Positions 8,869 to 17,529 of a stretch of DNA of 64,000 nucleotides are shown here, in pieces. Positions within the stretch are counted from its first letter, which is position 1; every line of letters starts with the position of its first letter. The notes beneath the pieces are model-generated. The model saw nothing but the letters and a program-made list of their open reading frames with translations. It searched no databases and was not told the origin of the DNA. The translations under genes and the position numbers were made by a program. The stretch is from Uloborus plumipes (lineage: Eukaryota; Arthropoda; Arachnida; Araneae; Uloboridae): contig JAXGGA010001605.1 of assembly GCA_038373865.1 (NCBI GenBank), positions 62,001-126,000 of the forward strand, given 5' to 3'.

Positions 8869-11800
8869 ATGTTCCGAGGCGCTCGGAAAGAAGAACTAAA
8901 GCTACTCGCGGAAGAAATTGGACTGATTACTACTCCAGAAATGAAAGTTATAGATTTAAAAGATTTAATTTTAAATAGTGACTGCTATAAAAATGATGAG
9001 GAGTTTGTTGAAGAATATTTTAATTCTATGATATCGAGTAGGAAAGCAAAAGAAGAGGAAGTGCGATTGGATGCACAACAGACGCGTGAGTTAGAAAAAA
9101 CAAAAATTGAAGCGAATCTAGAATTAGAAAAAACAAAAATTGAAGCGAATCTAGAATTAGAAAAAATGAATGTGAAGCTAGAATTAGAAAAAACGAATGC
9201 GAAGTTAGAATTCGAAAAGATAAGTCTTGAACGAGAAAAAATAGCTTTAGAGAAAGTTAAATTAGAAAATCAAGTGGAGAATATGGATTTACGTCAAGTT
9301 AATTTTGAACCTGTAACGCAAATTTCTGTGGAAAATTTCATTAATAGCGTTCGAACACTAACTATTCCCGTTCCTGCGAAACAAGAAGGTTGGAATCTAT
9401 TTTTCTCTTCATTGGAAAGATCTTTCAAAACTAAACATGTTCCAGACGAATTTAAAGGAGAAATTCTTTTAAATTTACTGGGAGAAAAGGCAGCAAATAT
9501 TTTAGTTTATATAAAAGATGAGGAAATAAATGATTATAATAAATTAAAAAATATGGTTCTGAGAGAATTTGAACCAACTCCCTTAATTTGCTTACAGAAC
9601 TATCAAAGGGCAAGACGCATGCAAGATGAGACCCATGTTCAATTTGCTTCGCGACTTGCGACTAGCTGGGATCACTATTGTAATTTAAGAAATGTTAATG
9701 ATTTTGATTCTTTAAAGGAACTAATTGTCAGTGATAAATTATATCAAACGCTTGATCAGGAAACCGCCATACATATAAATATAAAGCAGGAAGAAAGTTG
9801 GTTCAATCCTATTAAAATGGCAAGAGAATGCGACATGTTTTTTGCTTCAAAAGGAAAGTCATTTTCTGAGGTATATTCAAGTTATAGAGCTTCTAACAAT
9901 CAAAACCATCAACGAAATATCCCTAGACAAGCCCATAATCAAGTGAGACGTGAAGAAAACAGAAAGATAGAATGTTATATCTGTGGGGGAAATCATTTAG
10001 CTCGGGACTGTGCGAAAAAGTACTCTCCATTGGGAAAGGAAGATTCAATAATAGCGAAAGTTAATTCCGAATATTTAAAATCACCAGTTGCTCTTCAACC
10101 TCTGAAGTACGTTTCAGTTTACGTTAACGGGAAAGAAGTAAATTGTATACTTGATTCTGGATCGCAAATTTTCGTGTGCAATTCTAACATATTTTCTGAC
10201 ACTTGTAATGACGAATTCGGTTCGATTTATTTGAGTTCAGCATTCGGTGAAAAAGTAGAGGCTCGATTAATAAAATCAGTTGTCACTCTCACAAAAGATT
10301 CTTTCTTGAACCACCCAATGGAATGCGTAATTGCAACCACAGATAAATTAAATGTGCAAGCGCTAATGCCACCTTCTTTGTACGAGTCATTATGTTCCAT
10401 TAATAGTGAACCCACATCATCTGAGGAAAACTTTCTTTCCGGGGAAGCAGACTTACAACGCTTGCAATTTGAAGAGGAAAAAAAGGAAGTAAATCAACAG
10501 GAAGAAGAAGAAATTAGTAATACGTTTAGTGTTGAAGATGGCTCAGATGAAGTTAATTTGAACATGGACAGAAATAAATTGAAGTATGAGCAGAATAATT
10601 GTAGTTCTCTTGTGAAGATTCGAGACGAATTAAAGCTTAACAAAGGTAATTTTACGCTAATTGAGGACTTAATTTATCATAAGGATAAAATTCTTGGTGA
10701 ACCAGTATTGCAGCTAGTGTTACCGCGATGTAAAGTGGGCGTGGTTTTGAAATTAGCTCATGAGTCTGTTTTCGGAGGACATATGGGGGTTAAGAAAACC
10801 AAAGAAAGGATTAGGTATAATTTCTTTTGGCCTAATATGTCTAGTGAAATTGCTACTTTTGTCCAGACATGTGAAGGGTGTCAGCTTCGGAAAGCAGAAA
10901 AAATTGGAGATAGGGCGCCAACAACACCAGTAGGTCGTCCTGAGCTACCTTTTGAAGTAGTTAATATTGATGTCATTGGACCAATTGATCCTCCTTCCAG
11001 CAGAGGGCATAAATATGTTTTAACTATGATGGATCAACATACTCGTTGGCCTGAAGCAGTTCCGCCGCTTACAGCCAAATCTGCATGTGACGTGTTACTG
11101 CCGATATCTTCAAGGACTGGAATCCCAAACATAATTGCCAGTGAACAAGCAACACATTTCAAATCTGTTCTTACTGAAGAATTCACGAAAGGAATTGGGG
11201 GTAGTCCCAGTTTGTCAAATCCAGGTTATCCAGCCAGTAATGGATTAGTTGAACTTCGGAATAGGGTGCTGAAAGATATGCTTCATCATATCATCCGTGA
11301 AGATCGTAGAAATTGGGATCGTCAACTGCCTTTCCTCTTATTTGCTTATCGTGAAGTCCCAAATACTACTACAGGCGTATCACCATTTAAACTACTCTAC
11401 AGTAGAGAAGCTAGAGGTCCTTTATCCATACTCAAATCGCCATGGGCAGGTGAAATACATCTTCCAAGAAACATTTCCCAACCAGTTGCCGAGTATCTCC
11501 AAGAAATGAAAATTAAAATGGAGAAAGCTGCAGAAAGTGCATCATTCACTGCTGCCCAAAAACAAAAGGCGTACGCAGATTATTTTAACAGAAGGTCATC
11601 TGTAAGGCATTTCAACCTGAGAGAAAAAGTTGTTTTGCTTATTCCTGACAGCAGTAATAACATTTACGCCCGTTGGGCCGGACCAGGGGAAATAGTTGAG
11701 CACCACCCTCCTCATTCTTACAGAGTTAAATTGCCGGACGGAAGTGTGAGACGCGTTCACGTCAATAAAATAAGGAAATACTATCCTCGTACTCTTGCGA

Positions 11801-11991
11801 TTGAAGTAATTGTTGAAGATGAGCTCGCATTCGAAAAGATATACCCAACAGCTGGCTTATCAAGTTCTACAGCTAAAAAAAATAATCGACAAAGCAGATT
11901 TGAAGCATTTGGATTGTGTAAAGAAAGAACAGCTCTTAAATCTACTGGAGGAGCATCAGTTTGTCTTTATTGGGAATGTGAAAATAGCTAA
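8869..11991 (+). CDS. Gag-protease-integrase polyprotein of LTR retrotransposon
   Basis: A single open frame of 1040 codons starting at the first ATG after the leader. Residues about 60-140 form a charged coiled coil made of repeated LELEKTKIEAN-like blocks (an exact 30-bp unit is duplicated at 9089-9150). Residues about 150-330 look like a Ty3/gypsy capsid. A CCHC knuckle has Cys369, Cys372, His377, Cys382. The protease active site is Asp429-Ser-Gly. After an acidic linker, an integrase follows: HHCC zinc ligands His631, His638, Cys668, Cys671; core Asp701; the second acidic position is Glu759 in a SEQATHF motif where families of this type carry Asp; and Glu795. A C-terminal SH3/GPY-like region ends around residue 975. 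The space between protease and integrase is only about 120 residues, so RT and RNase H are absent there. The last ~60 codons look like out-of-frame translation: the neighbouring frame carries the better protein signal from about 11880. The altered catalytic Asp suggests that the integrase is impaired. Confidence 0.9.
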   Translation: MFRGARKEELKLLAEEIGLITTPEMKVIDLKDLILNSDCYKNDEEFVEEYFNSMISSRKAKEEEVRLDAQQTRELEKTKIEANLELEKTKIEANLELEKMNVKLELEKTNAKLEFEKISLEREKIALEKVKLENQVENMDLRQVNFEPVTQISVENFINSVRTLTIPVPAKQEGWNLFFSSLERSFKTKHVPDEFKGEILLNLLGEKAANILVYIKDEEINDYNKLKNMVLREFEPTPLICLQNYQRARRMQDETHVQFASRLATSWDHYCNLRNVNDFDSLKELIVSDKLYQTLDQETAIHINIKQEESWFNPIKMARECDMFFASKGKSFSEVYSSYRASNNQNHQRNIPRQAHNQVRREENRKIECYICGGNHLARDCAKKYSPLGKEDSIIAKVNSEYLKSPVALQPLKYVSVYVNGKEVNCILDSGSQIFVCNSNIFSDTCNDEFGSIYLSSAFGEKVEARLIKSVVTLTKDSFLNHPMECVIATTDKLNVQALMPPSLYESLCSINSEPTSSEENFLSGEADLQRLQFEEEKKEVNQQEEEEISNTFSVEDGSDEVNLNMDRNKLKYEQNNCSSLVKIRDELKLNKGNFTLIEDLIYHKDKILGEPVLQLVLPRCKVGVVLKLAHESVFGGHMGVKKTKERIRYNFFWPNMSSEIATFVQTCEGCQLRKAEKIGDRAPTTPVGRPELPFEVVNIDVIGPIDPPSSRGHKYVLTMMDQHTRWPEAVPPLTAKSACDVLLPISSRTGIPNIIASEQATHFKSVLTEEFTKGIGGSPSLSNPGYPASNGLVELRNRVLKDMLHHIIREDRRNWDRQLPFLLFAYREVPNTTTGVSPFKLLYSREARGPLSILKSPWAGEIHLPRNISQPVAEYLQEMKIKMEKAAESASFTAAQKQKAYADYFNRRSSVRHFNLREKVVLLIPDSSNNIYARWAGPGEIVEHHPPHSYRVKLPDGSVRRVHVNKIRKYYPRTLAIEVIVEDELAFEKIYPTAGLSSSTAKKNNRQSRFEAFGLCKERTALKSTGGASVCLYWECENS

Positions 11992-12060
11992 AGTAGGTGC
12001 ATATAAGATACATTTGAAGCCAAATGCCTCACGCAGATGCCATCTCTCGCCTTATTTAAG
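11870..12060 (+). pseudogene. Leading edge of an RT region, downstream of integrase
   Basis: Read in the frame of 11810-12379, this stretch encodes DLKHLDCVKKEQLLNLLEEH followed by QFVF and then YKIHLKPNA. That is the pattern seen just before the RT fingers in Ty3/gypsy pol: an L(L)..F..VF helix, then a short spacer, then an H.I.L strand before the basic/PYRIP motif. The frame differs by one from the upstream integrase frame; the switch falls around an A8 run at 11875-11882, so an indel there is plausible. The similarity ends near 12050 and the poly-G tract follows 45 bp later, so the RT and RNase H cores have been deleted. Placing RT after integrase is the order of Gmr1-like elements rather than canonical Ty3/gypsy. 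Confidence 0.6.
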
Positions 12061-12094
12061 ATTGAGTTTCATAAGAGTGACACATCAATCTTAT

Positions 12095-12106
12095 GGGGGG
12101 GGGGGG
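12095..12106 (+). promoter_or_regulatory. Polypurine tract (poly-G)
   Basis: Twelve consecutive G residues lie immediately before the TGTAG start of the 3' LTR, at the position required for plus-strand priming. A homopolymeric G tract is an unusual but workable form. Confidence 0.8.
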
Positions 12107-12306
12107 TGTAGAGTTCGTTCAGGTCTCTCCTCCCATCTACATGAACTGGCGCTAGTATCGTGCCGTAATAATGACTTCTACTTCTTCTGGTTGGTTGCCA
12201 TTGGTGACAAAAAACGAGATCGCGATGATAGGATAGAATGGAATGAGAAAAGTGAGAATAAATATTGTGTTTGTAAACTTTGTGAAAGTTTATTTTATCA
12301 AAACAT

Positions 12307-12312
<6 letters not shown>
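12107..12312 (+). repeat. 3' LTR
   Basis: 206 bp, same ends and sequence as the 5' LTR except for a 3-nt shorter A-run. It is followed directly by TATATA. Confidence 0.95.

Positions 12313-12378
<66 letters not shown>
12313..12378. repeat. (AT)n microsatellite, right flank of LTR element
   Basis: Pure TA dinucleotide tract, the continuation of the tract interrupted by the LTR element. Confidence 0.95.
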
Positions 12379-12380
<2 letters not shown>

Positions 12381-13146
12381 AAAGAGTAGCAATCTTTGCA
12401 TGATTTCGTGATGTCACATCCATTGCTGACAACAGTGAAATCTCAAATGACGTGATCGTAGCTGAAAGCTACGATTGATACTTCCGATGCGCAGCTACGG
12501 AAGTTCTTGCGCATGCGCCCTTAGAACCCCTCTGATTGGTGAAAATTGATACTAGGTATAGGATTTATTCATCTCATCCACATTTTTACTAATTTTAGTA
12601 TGATTGGTGATGAATACTAGGCAGTTTTAAAATTAAAGAAAAAATATCCATCCCTGCAATCCTTTTTTGAGCACGTGTAAATGGTAGACCGGAACGTATT
12701 AGGATTTGTTTTTTGGACACGGATTTACCTTATATTTTTATTTTGACAACTGGACTGCCTCCTGATTTGCTGGATATGATTTTGGATTTTGTCGCGCGGA
12801 ACTTCAGGTGAGATGTTTTTATTTTCACAGCAGGACCGTACTGTGGGTGGCCGGTTTTTGGGAATTTTATTCCTAATCGGTCGAGGCGAAACCCCTGCTT
12901 TTAGTTTTAGGTTTTTGTTCTAATGTGCGGTTTGCAGGCTCACATTGGTGCTTTTTTGCCCAATGAAGATCTGTAGACTGCATATTTTGAACTAAAACAT
13001 CCTATCTATAGTTTATTTTTAAATTTTTTGGTCTTTCGACCACTCTTGAATCCCCCACGGCTGATGAGCTCTGGATTCAACCTTTCTCCTTTCACTTCTC
13101 CTAATGTGCCATTTTCTATTTCATTATTATTATTTTTTATTTGTTT

Positions 13147-13148
<2 letters not shown>
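12379..13148. other. Intervening DNA with small hairpins
   Basis: Moderately GC-richer than its surroundings. Short inverted repeats occur at about 12457-12477 (CGTAGCTGAAAGCTACG) and 12481-12503 (ACTTCCG...CGGAAGT). No coding frame that I can support. Confidence 0.45.

Positions 13149-13206
<58 letters not shown>
13149..13206. repeat. (AT)n microsatellite
   Basis: Pure AT dinucleotides. Forms the left boundary of the nested palindrome complex; a matching (AT)n lies at 16827-16867. Confidence 0.95.
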
Positions 13207-13208
<2 letters not shown>

Positions 13209-14399
13209 CCTTTATTTCCTCAACCGTTCGTCCTAGAGGCATACTTCCAATTGCAACTTTGCTCGGAATGGGGTAGAGAGTTTAAAGATTGAAAGTTTGA
13301 AGCGAAAAAATAATTCAGACAAAAAATACGAAATCTAACTTTTTACAGGAACTCCAGGTCCGCAAACTTGAATTTAGGGAAAGAATCTCCATTGAAAAAT
13401 AACACTAACACAAAAACAATGACATGTATGCGATCAAAATTCGCGGAGATATTCGAGTTTTAAATGCGCAGGGCCCGTAAACAAATTGATGAAAGAAAAC
13501 TATCTCCCTGCCAGAGGAATAACGAGCTTTTAGATTAGGTACAATGAAATTTGTTTGGTCCATCTCAGAAGACATACGCTTCTCATTGTATTCAAAAATA
13601 AATACAGATGCTACAAGACTACAAAACATAACAAGACAAGGTAAATTATAATACAATTTTATACAAAGATATTAAACTATATTATATGTAGAATCTAAGA
13701 AATAATATACATTGCGATTACATTGTCCGTAAAGCAACGCCATTTCTACATACTGTTCCGTAGTGTACATCGTAACTTCAAGCCTTAACGAAATGCATCT
13801 AGTTAAATCTATTTTATTCTGCAGTGAAGGGCCTACGTTATTTCAAGCAATCACTATACACGTAGGGTGTATCGAAAAAAACTTTTTTTCGAAATTCAAT
13901 TTACTAAGTTGATAAAAAGTTGCCCCTACCTACCCACATATTCCACAAAAAATTTCGGTCTAATCAGAAATTGTTTAGGTGTTCCGCACGAGGCCTGAAG
14001 TTTGGGAATTTCTTCAAAAATATGATTTTTTTTCTAATTTCTTTTTAATATTAAGAATAAATGTTAAAAATAATTCAAGTTGAAAAATGTACAACGCAAA
14101 GTCGGAGGACAAAATTGGGTTTGAAAAAAAGTATATTAAACAACATTTAAATCTCCCACATTTATTCTAAACTTACGTAATTTTCACCAAAACTAGCATT
14201 TTACAAGGCCATGCGGCTTGGTTAGAAACTTGTTTATGAATGTGGAATCTAACTGAATTAACACTTGAAACTGGGATTCATCTGTGATTTATGTGGAGTA
14301 AAAAGTAAAATAATATAAACTATAAACGGAATCTAAGCCCCTCGTCACGCAGTGCCCGCGTTCTATCGGGGCCCCGTGATGGTAAACGAAGTACAGCTC

Positions 14400-15130
14400 C
14401 GCTAGCGTAGCTGCTTTAGGATGGCAGAAGAGCATCTATCTTTGGTTGAGGAAACAGACTCTAAATATTTCGGACATGGTGCTCCAGTAAATGGCCCAGG
14501 AAAATAAATTGTAGCTTTAGTTTCACGATTTATGGAAAAAAAAAAGTTTTATTGATTAAGAGCATAAAAGCTATCGGTTGTGATGTCACATCAGTTAACA
14601 CTGGAAAATCAAATGATGCTATTAGACTTCCAGAAAAGTCTTTAGAACCCTCACTACTTGCCGTGGTATGTTTTCTTCATTTAATGAATTACCACTTAGA
14701 AAGTTAACGGTGGCTCTTGATAAACCGTGGACACAATTCTTTTAGTTGACCTATTGGAGAATTCTAACAATATTGCTAAGATCTACCAGTCACGAACTTA
14801 AAGAAAATAGAACGCGTTTTACCAGAAGTTGATGTCAAAGAATTGAGTCAAAAATACTTATGGGATGTGTCAAAAGCTGTAATGTCTGGCAAATGTTCTT
14901 AAAATTTAGCAGAAAGGAACCCTACAAGCTTTTCCCATGCAAGATGGCTCACGATGGCAAAGTTTTGAGGCTATACGTCGTAAGTAGTGATCCAAGTTCA
15001 GAGTTAAATAAACTAGCAGAATTTATAATAAAGGTTTATGCTCTCTGTTTTTTCACAATCGAATCTCAGCATAAAATTATTCATGCATTTAAACATTTTT
15101 TTTAAGACCATAGATTGCAACAAGTATTTG
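14400..15130 (+). pseudogene. Relic of a conserved uncharacterised protein (left arm and centre)
   Basis: In shifting frames the left arm encodes AEEHLSLVEETDSKYFGHG-like text (about 14420-14480), then a GCD.TSVNTGK block (about 14575-14610), an LHL.NELPLRKL-like block (about 14670-14705), then LPEVDVKELSQKYLWDVSKA (about 14825-14880) and a RNP.SFSHARW block (about 14920-14950). The centre continues with VLRLYVVSSDPSSELNKLAE and FIIKVYA (14965-15045). This order (GCDGT..NTG, CLLH.NELPLR, KYL..I..A, RNPG...HSRWLT.A.RLLRLYV) is shared by a family of uncharacterised proteins scattered in arthropods and other animals, which I recognise by pattern but cannot name. Several stops and frameshifts show that it is dead. 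Confidence 0.55.
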
Positions 15131-15172
15131 GATACAAATCTCCACAATGTTATCCATTCCACAGTGTAAAGA

Positions 15173-15830
15173 AGCCATCTTGCATGGGAAAAGCGTGCAG
15201 GGTTCCTTTCTGCTACATTTTGAGAACATTTGCCGGAAATTACAGCTTTTGACACACCCCATAAGTATTTTTGACTCAATTCTTTCCCAAGTAGCACACT
15301 TCGTTTTTTAAAGGTTGTAAAATGGTTATTAACGTTGTAACAACCGCTTAAAAGCATTTATAAAACGTTTAAAGGTTATTTGTGCTACCTGGGTTGACAT
15401 CAACTTCTGGTAAAATGCGTTCTATTTTCTTAAAGTTTATGACTGGTAGATCTTAGCAATGTTGTTAGAATTCTCCAATAGGTCAACTAAAAGAATTTTG
15501 TCCAGTAGTCGGCCTATCAAGAGCCACCGCTAACTCTCAAAGTGTTAATTCATTAAATGAAGAAAACATACCACGGCTTGTAGTGAGGGTTCTTAACACT
15601 TTTCTGGAAGTCTAATAGCATCATTTGATTTTCCAGTGTTAACTGATGTGCCATCACAACCGATAGCTTTTATGTTCTTTATCAATAAAGCTTTTTTTTT
15701 CTCCATAAATCGTGAAACTGAAGCTACAATTTATTTTCCTGGGCCATTTACTGGAGCACCATGTCCGAAATAGTCTGTTTCCTCAACCAAAGATATATGT
15801 TCTTCTGCCATCCTAAAGCAGCTACGCTAG
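15173..15830 (-). pseudogene. Inverted copy of the same relic (right arm)
   Basis: The minus strand of the right arm repeats the blocks of the left arm: ELSQKYLWGVSKAVISGKCS and ERNPARFSHARWL are read at about 15175-15290. The frame is interrupted by the MITE at 15286-15393, and the upstream blocks follow at 15395-15830. It ends at the palindrome centre, so it lacks the LRLYV block present in the centre copy. Confidence 0.55.
15286..15393 (+). mobile_element. 108-bp hairpin MITE (copy 2), inserted in right arm
   Basis: CCCAAGTAGCACACTTCG ... TTTGTGCTACCTGGG, same family as 6747-6854. The left arm of the palindrome provides the empty site: CAATTCTTTGACATC in inverted form, against CAATTCTTT-[element]-TTGACATC here. 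The target duplication is therefore TT. Confidence 0.9.
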
Positions 15831-16375
15831 CGGAGCTGTATTTCGTTTACCATCACGTCACGGGGGCCCCGATAGAACGCGGTCACTGTGTGACGAGGGG
15901 CTTAGATTCTGTTTATAGTTTATATTATTTTACTTTTTACTTCACATAAATCACAGATGAATCCCAGTTTCAAGTGTTAATTCAGTTAGATTCCACATTC
16001 ATAAACAAGTTTCTAACCAAGCCGCATATCCTTGTAAAATGCTAGTTTTGGTGAAAATTACGTAAGTTTAGAATAAATGTGGGAGATTTAAATGTTGTTT
16101 AATATACTTTTTTTCAAACCCAATTTTGTCCTCCGACTTTGCGGTGTACATTTTTCAACTTGAATTATTTTTAACATTTATTCTTAACATTAAAAAAAAT
16201 TAGAAAAAAATCATATTTTTGAAGAAATTCCCAAACTTCAGGGCTCGTGCGGAACACCTAAACAATTTCTGATTAGACCGAAATTTTTTGTGGAATATGT
16301 GGGTAGGTAGGGGCAACTTTTTATCAACTTAGTAAATTGAATTTCGAAAAAAAGTTTTTTTCGATACACCCTACG

Positions 16376-16660
16376 TATACAGTCGGTAAATTTACGTATT
16401 CACGAATCCAGCAAGACATTTTCATTCTTTCTTACGCAATTTTTTCGTATTGTAAATCCCATGTTTAATAACTTTTGCAGTTAAATATATTTTAGGGAAA
16501 TAAAGAATATTTTGTTATTAAAGAGCTCTGAATGGTGCGAATTTCGCGTGTATATGGCCCCCAAAATCACTTAAAATAACGCTATTGTAAAGTGGTATAA
16601 GTCATTAAGTTTCATGTTTCATTTCTCCATGGATTCTGATCGCACAAATGTCATTTTTTT
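16376..16660. other. Right inter-palindrome segment
   Basis: Lies between the inner palindrome end and the outer right arm. Only its last part (TGACATTTGTGCGATCAGAAT on the minus strand) matches the left side near 13421-13442. No gene seen. Confidence 0.5.
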
Positions 16661-16822
16661 GTGTTAGTATTATTTTTCAATGGAGATTCTTTCCCTAAAT
16701 ATAAGTTTGGGGGCCCGGAGCCCCTATAAAAAGTTAAATTTTTTATTTCTTAACCAAATGGAAGTATGCATCTAGGACGAACGGTTGAGGAAATAGAGGT
16801 CATGAAGGTTAACTTGGAACAC

Positions 16823-16826
<4 letters not shown>

Positions 16827-16867
<41 letters not shown>
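16827..16867. repeat. (AT)n microsatellite
   Basis: Pure AT dinucleotides at the right boundary of the palindrome complex. Confidence 0.95.
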
Positions 16868-16870
<3 letters not shown>

Positions 16871-16939
16871 GAGCTCATTACAAGTGATTACTGTTGCTAA
16901 GTGAACTTATTAAAGAGAATCGGAAGTCTAATTGAAAAA

Positions 16940-17520
16940 AAAAATTAAAATCATGTTTAATTTTCATTTTAAACGATTCCCAAAACATGTACATAAACAA
17001 TTGAAAACCTGATACGGATTTTTTATGGAATACGAGGAGTAAGAAACATTTGTAGCAATTACGATTGAAAAACAGAAAAAAAAGCTCGATATGTTCGAGT
17101 TTATGTTTCTCCACTTCTAAAAATATTGGCTAAGAACAGCACTTGTATTTGTCCACTGCTAAACATATTGACTAGCAAAGCAACACTTGTGACCAAAACT
17201 TTCGCTACAAAAAAAGGTCTTATACTCATTCTACTTAATTTTTTCTTGAATTTCATTTTAAACACTTCCCAAAACATGTAATTGCAAACATAATACGGAT
17301 TTTTTATGAAACACGAAAAATAAGAGACATTTGCATCAAAATACGATTGAAAAGCAGAAAAAAAGCTCGATATGTTAGAGTGAATATTTGTCTACTGCTA
17401 AAAATATTGGCCAAAAAACAGACTTATATTTGTCCACTTCCAAACATATTATCTAGCAAAGCAACACTTGTGACCAAAACAACCATTACAAAAAAAAAGG
17501 TTTTATGCTCATTCTGCTCC
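16940..17520. repeat. Tandem duplication, period about 290-300 bp
   Basis: The block CCCAAAACATGTA ... ATACGGATTTTTTATG ... AAGCTCGATATGTT ... AGCAAAGCAACACTTGTGACC occurs at about 16978-17195 and again at about 17268-17480. Sequence differences are scattered. The short frames in it are not recognisable as genes. Confidence 0.85.
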
Positions 17521-17529
17521 ATTTATAGC

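Larger units (their letters stand above)
8513..12312 (+). mobile_element. Complete, RT-less Ty3/gypsy-related LTR retrotransposon
   Basis: Two direct repeats of 209 and 206 bp flank a 3.4-kb interior with a primer-binding-type sequence, one long gag-protease-integrase frame, and a poly-G polypurine tract immediately before the 3' LTR. The LTRs begin TGTAG and end CTACA. They are identical except for the length of one A-run (9 versus 6), so insertion is recent. No reverse transcriptase or RNase H core is present; only the region just upstream of an RT domain is found, downstream of the integrase. The element is therefore non-autonomous for reverse transcription and was presumably copied by a related full-length element. 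Confidence 0.9.
13861..16375. mobile_element. Inner giant palindrome, arms about 1.1 kb
   Basis: The left arm 13861-14949 (CGTAGGGTGTATCGAAAAAA...) is repeated inverted as 15173-16375 (...TTTTTTCGATACACCCTACG). The arms are closely similar along their length. The right arm is longer mainly because it contains the 108-bp MITE at 15286-15393. The unpaired centre is 14950-15172. The arms carry the relic described at 14400-15130. I infer a transposon that duplicated head-to-head; the terminal CGTAGGGTG motif is the candidate TIR end. Confidence 0.85.
13207..16829. mobile_element. Outer foldback element with diverged inverted arms
   Basis: Text next to the left microsatellite (ATTTCCTCAACCGTTCGTCC, then GCATACTTCCA and AGGGAAAGAATCTCCATTG) recurs inverted next to the right microsatellite (GGACGAACGGTTGAGGAAAT at about 16775-16794, AGATTCTTTCCCT at about 16685). 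The arms cover about 13207-13440 and 16620-16829. The right end reads GGAACACTCTGTA, resembling a CAGAGTGTTCC terminus; the left end has been lost in the (AT)n tract. It contains the inner palindrome 13861-16375. Confidence 0.7.
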
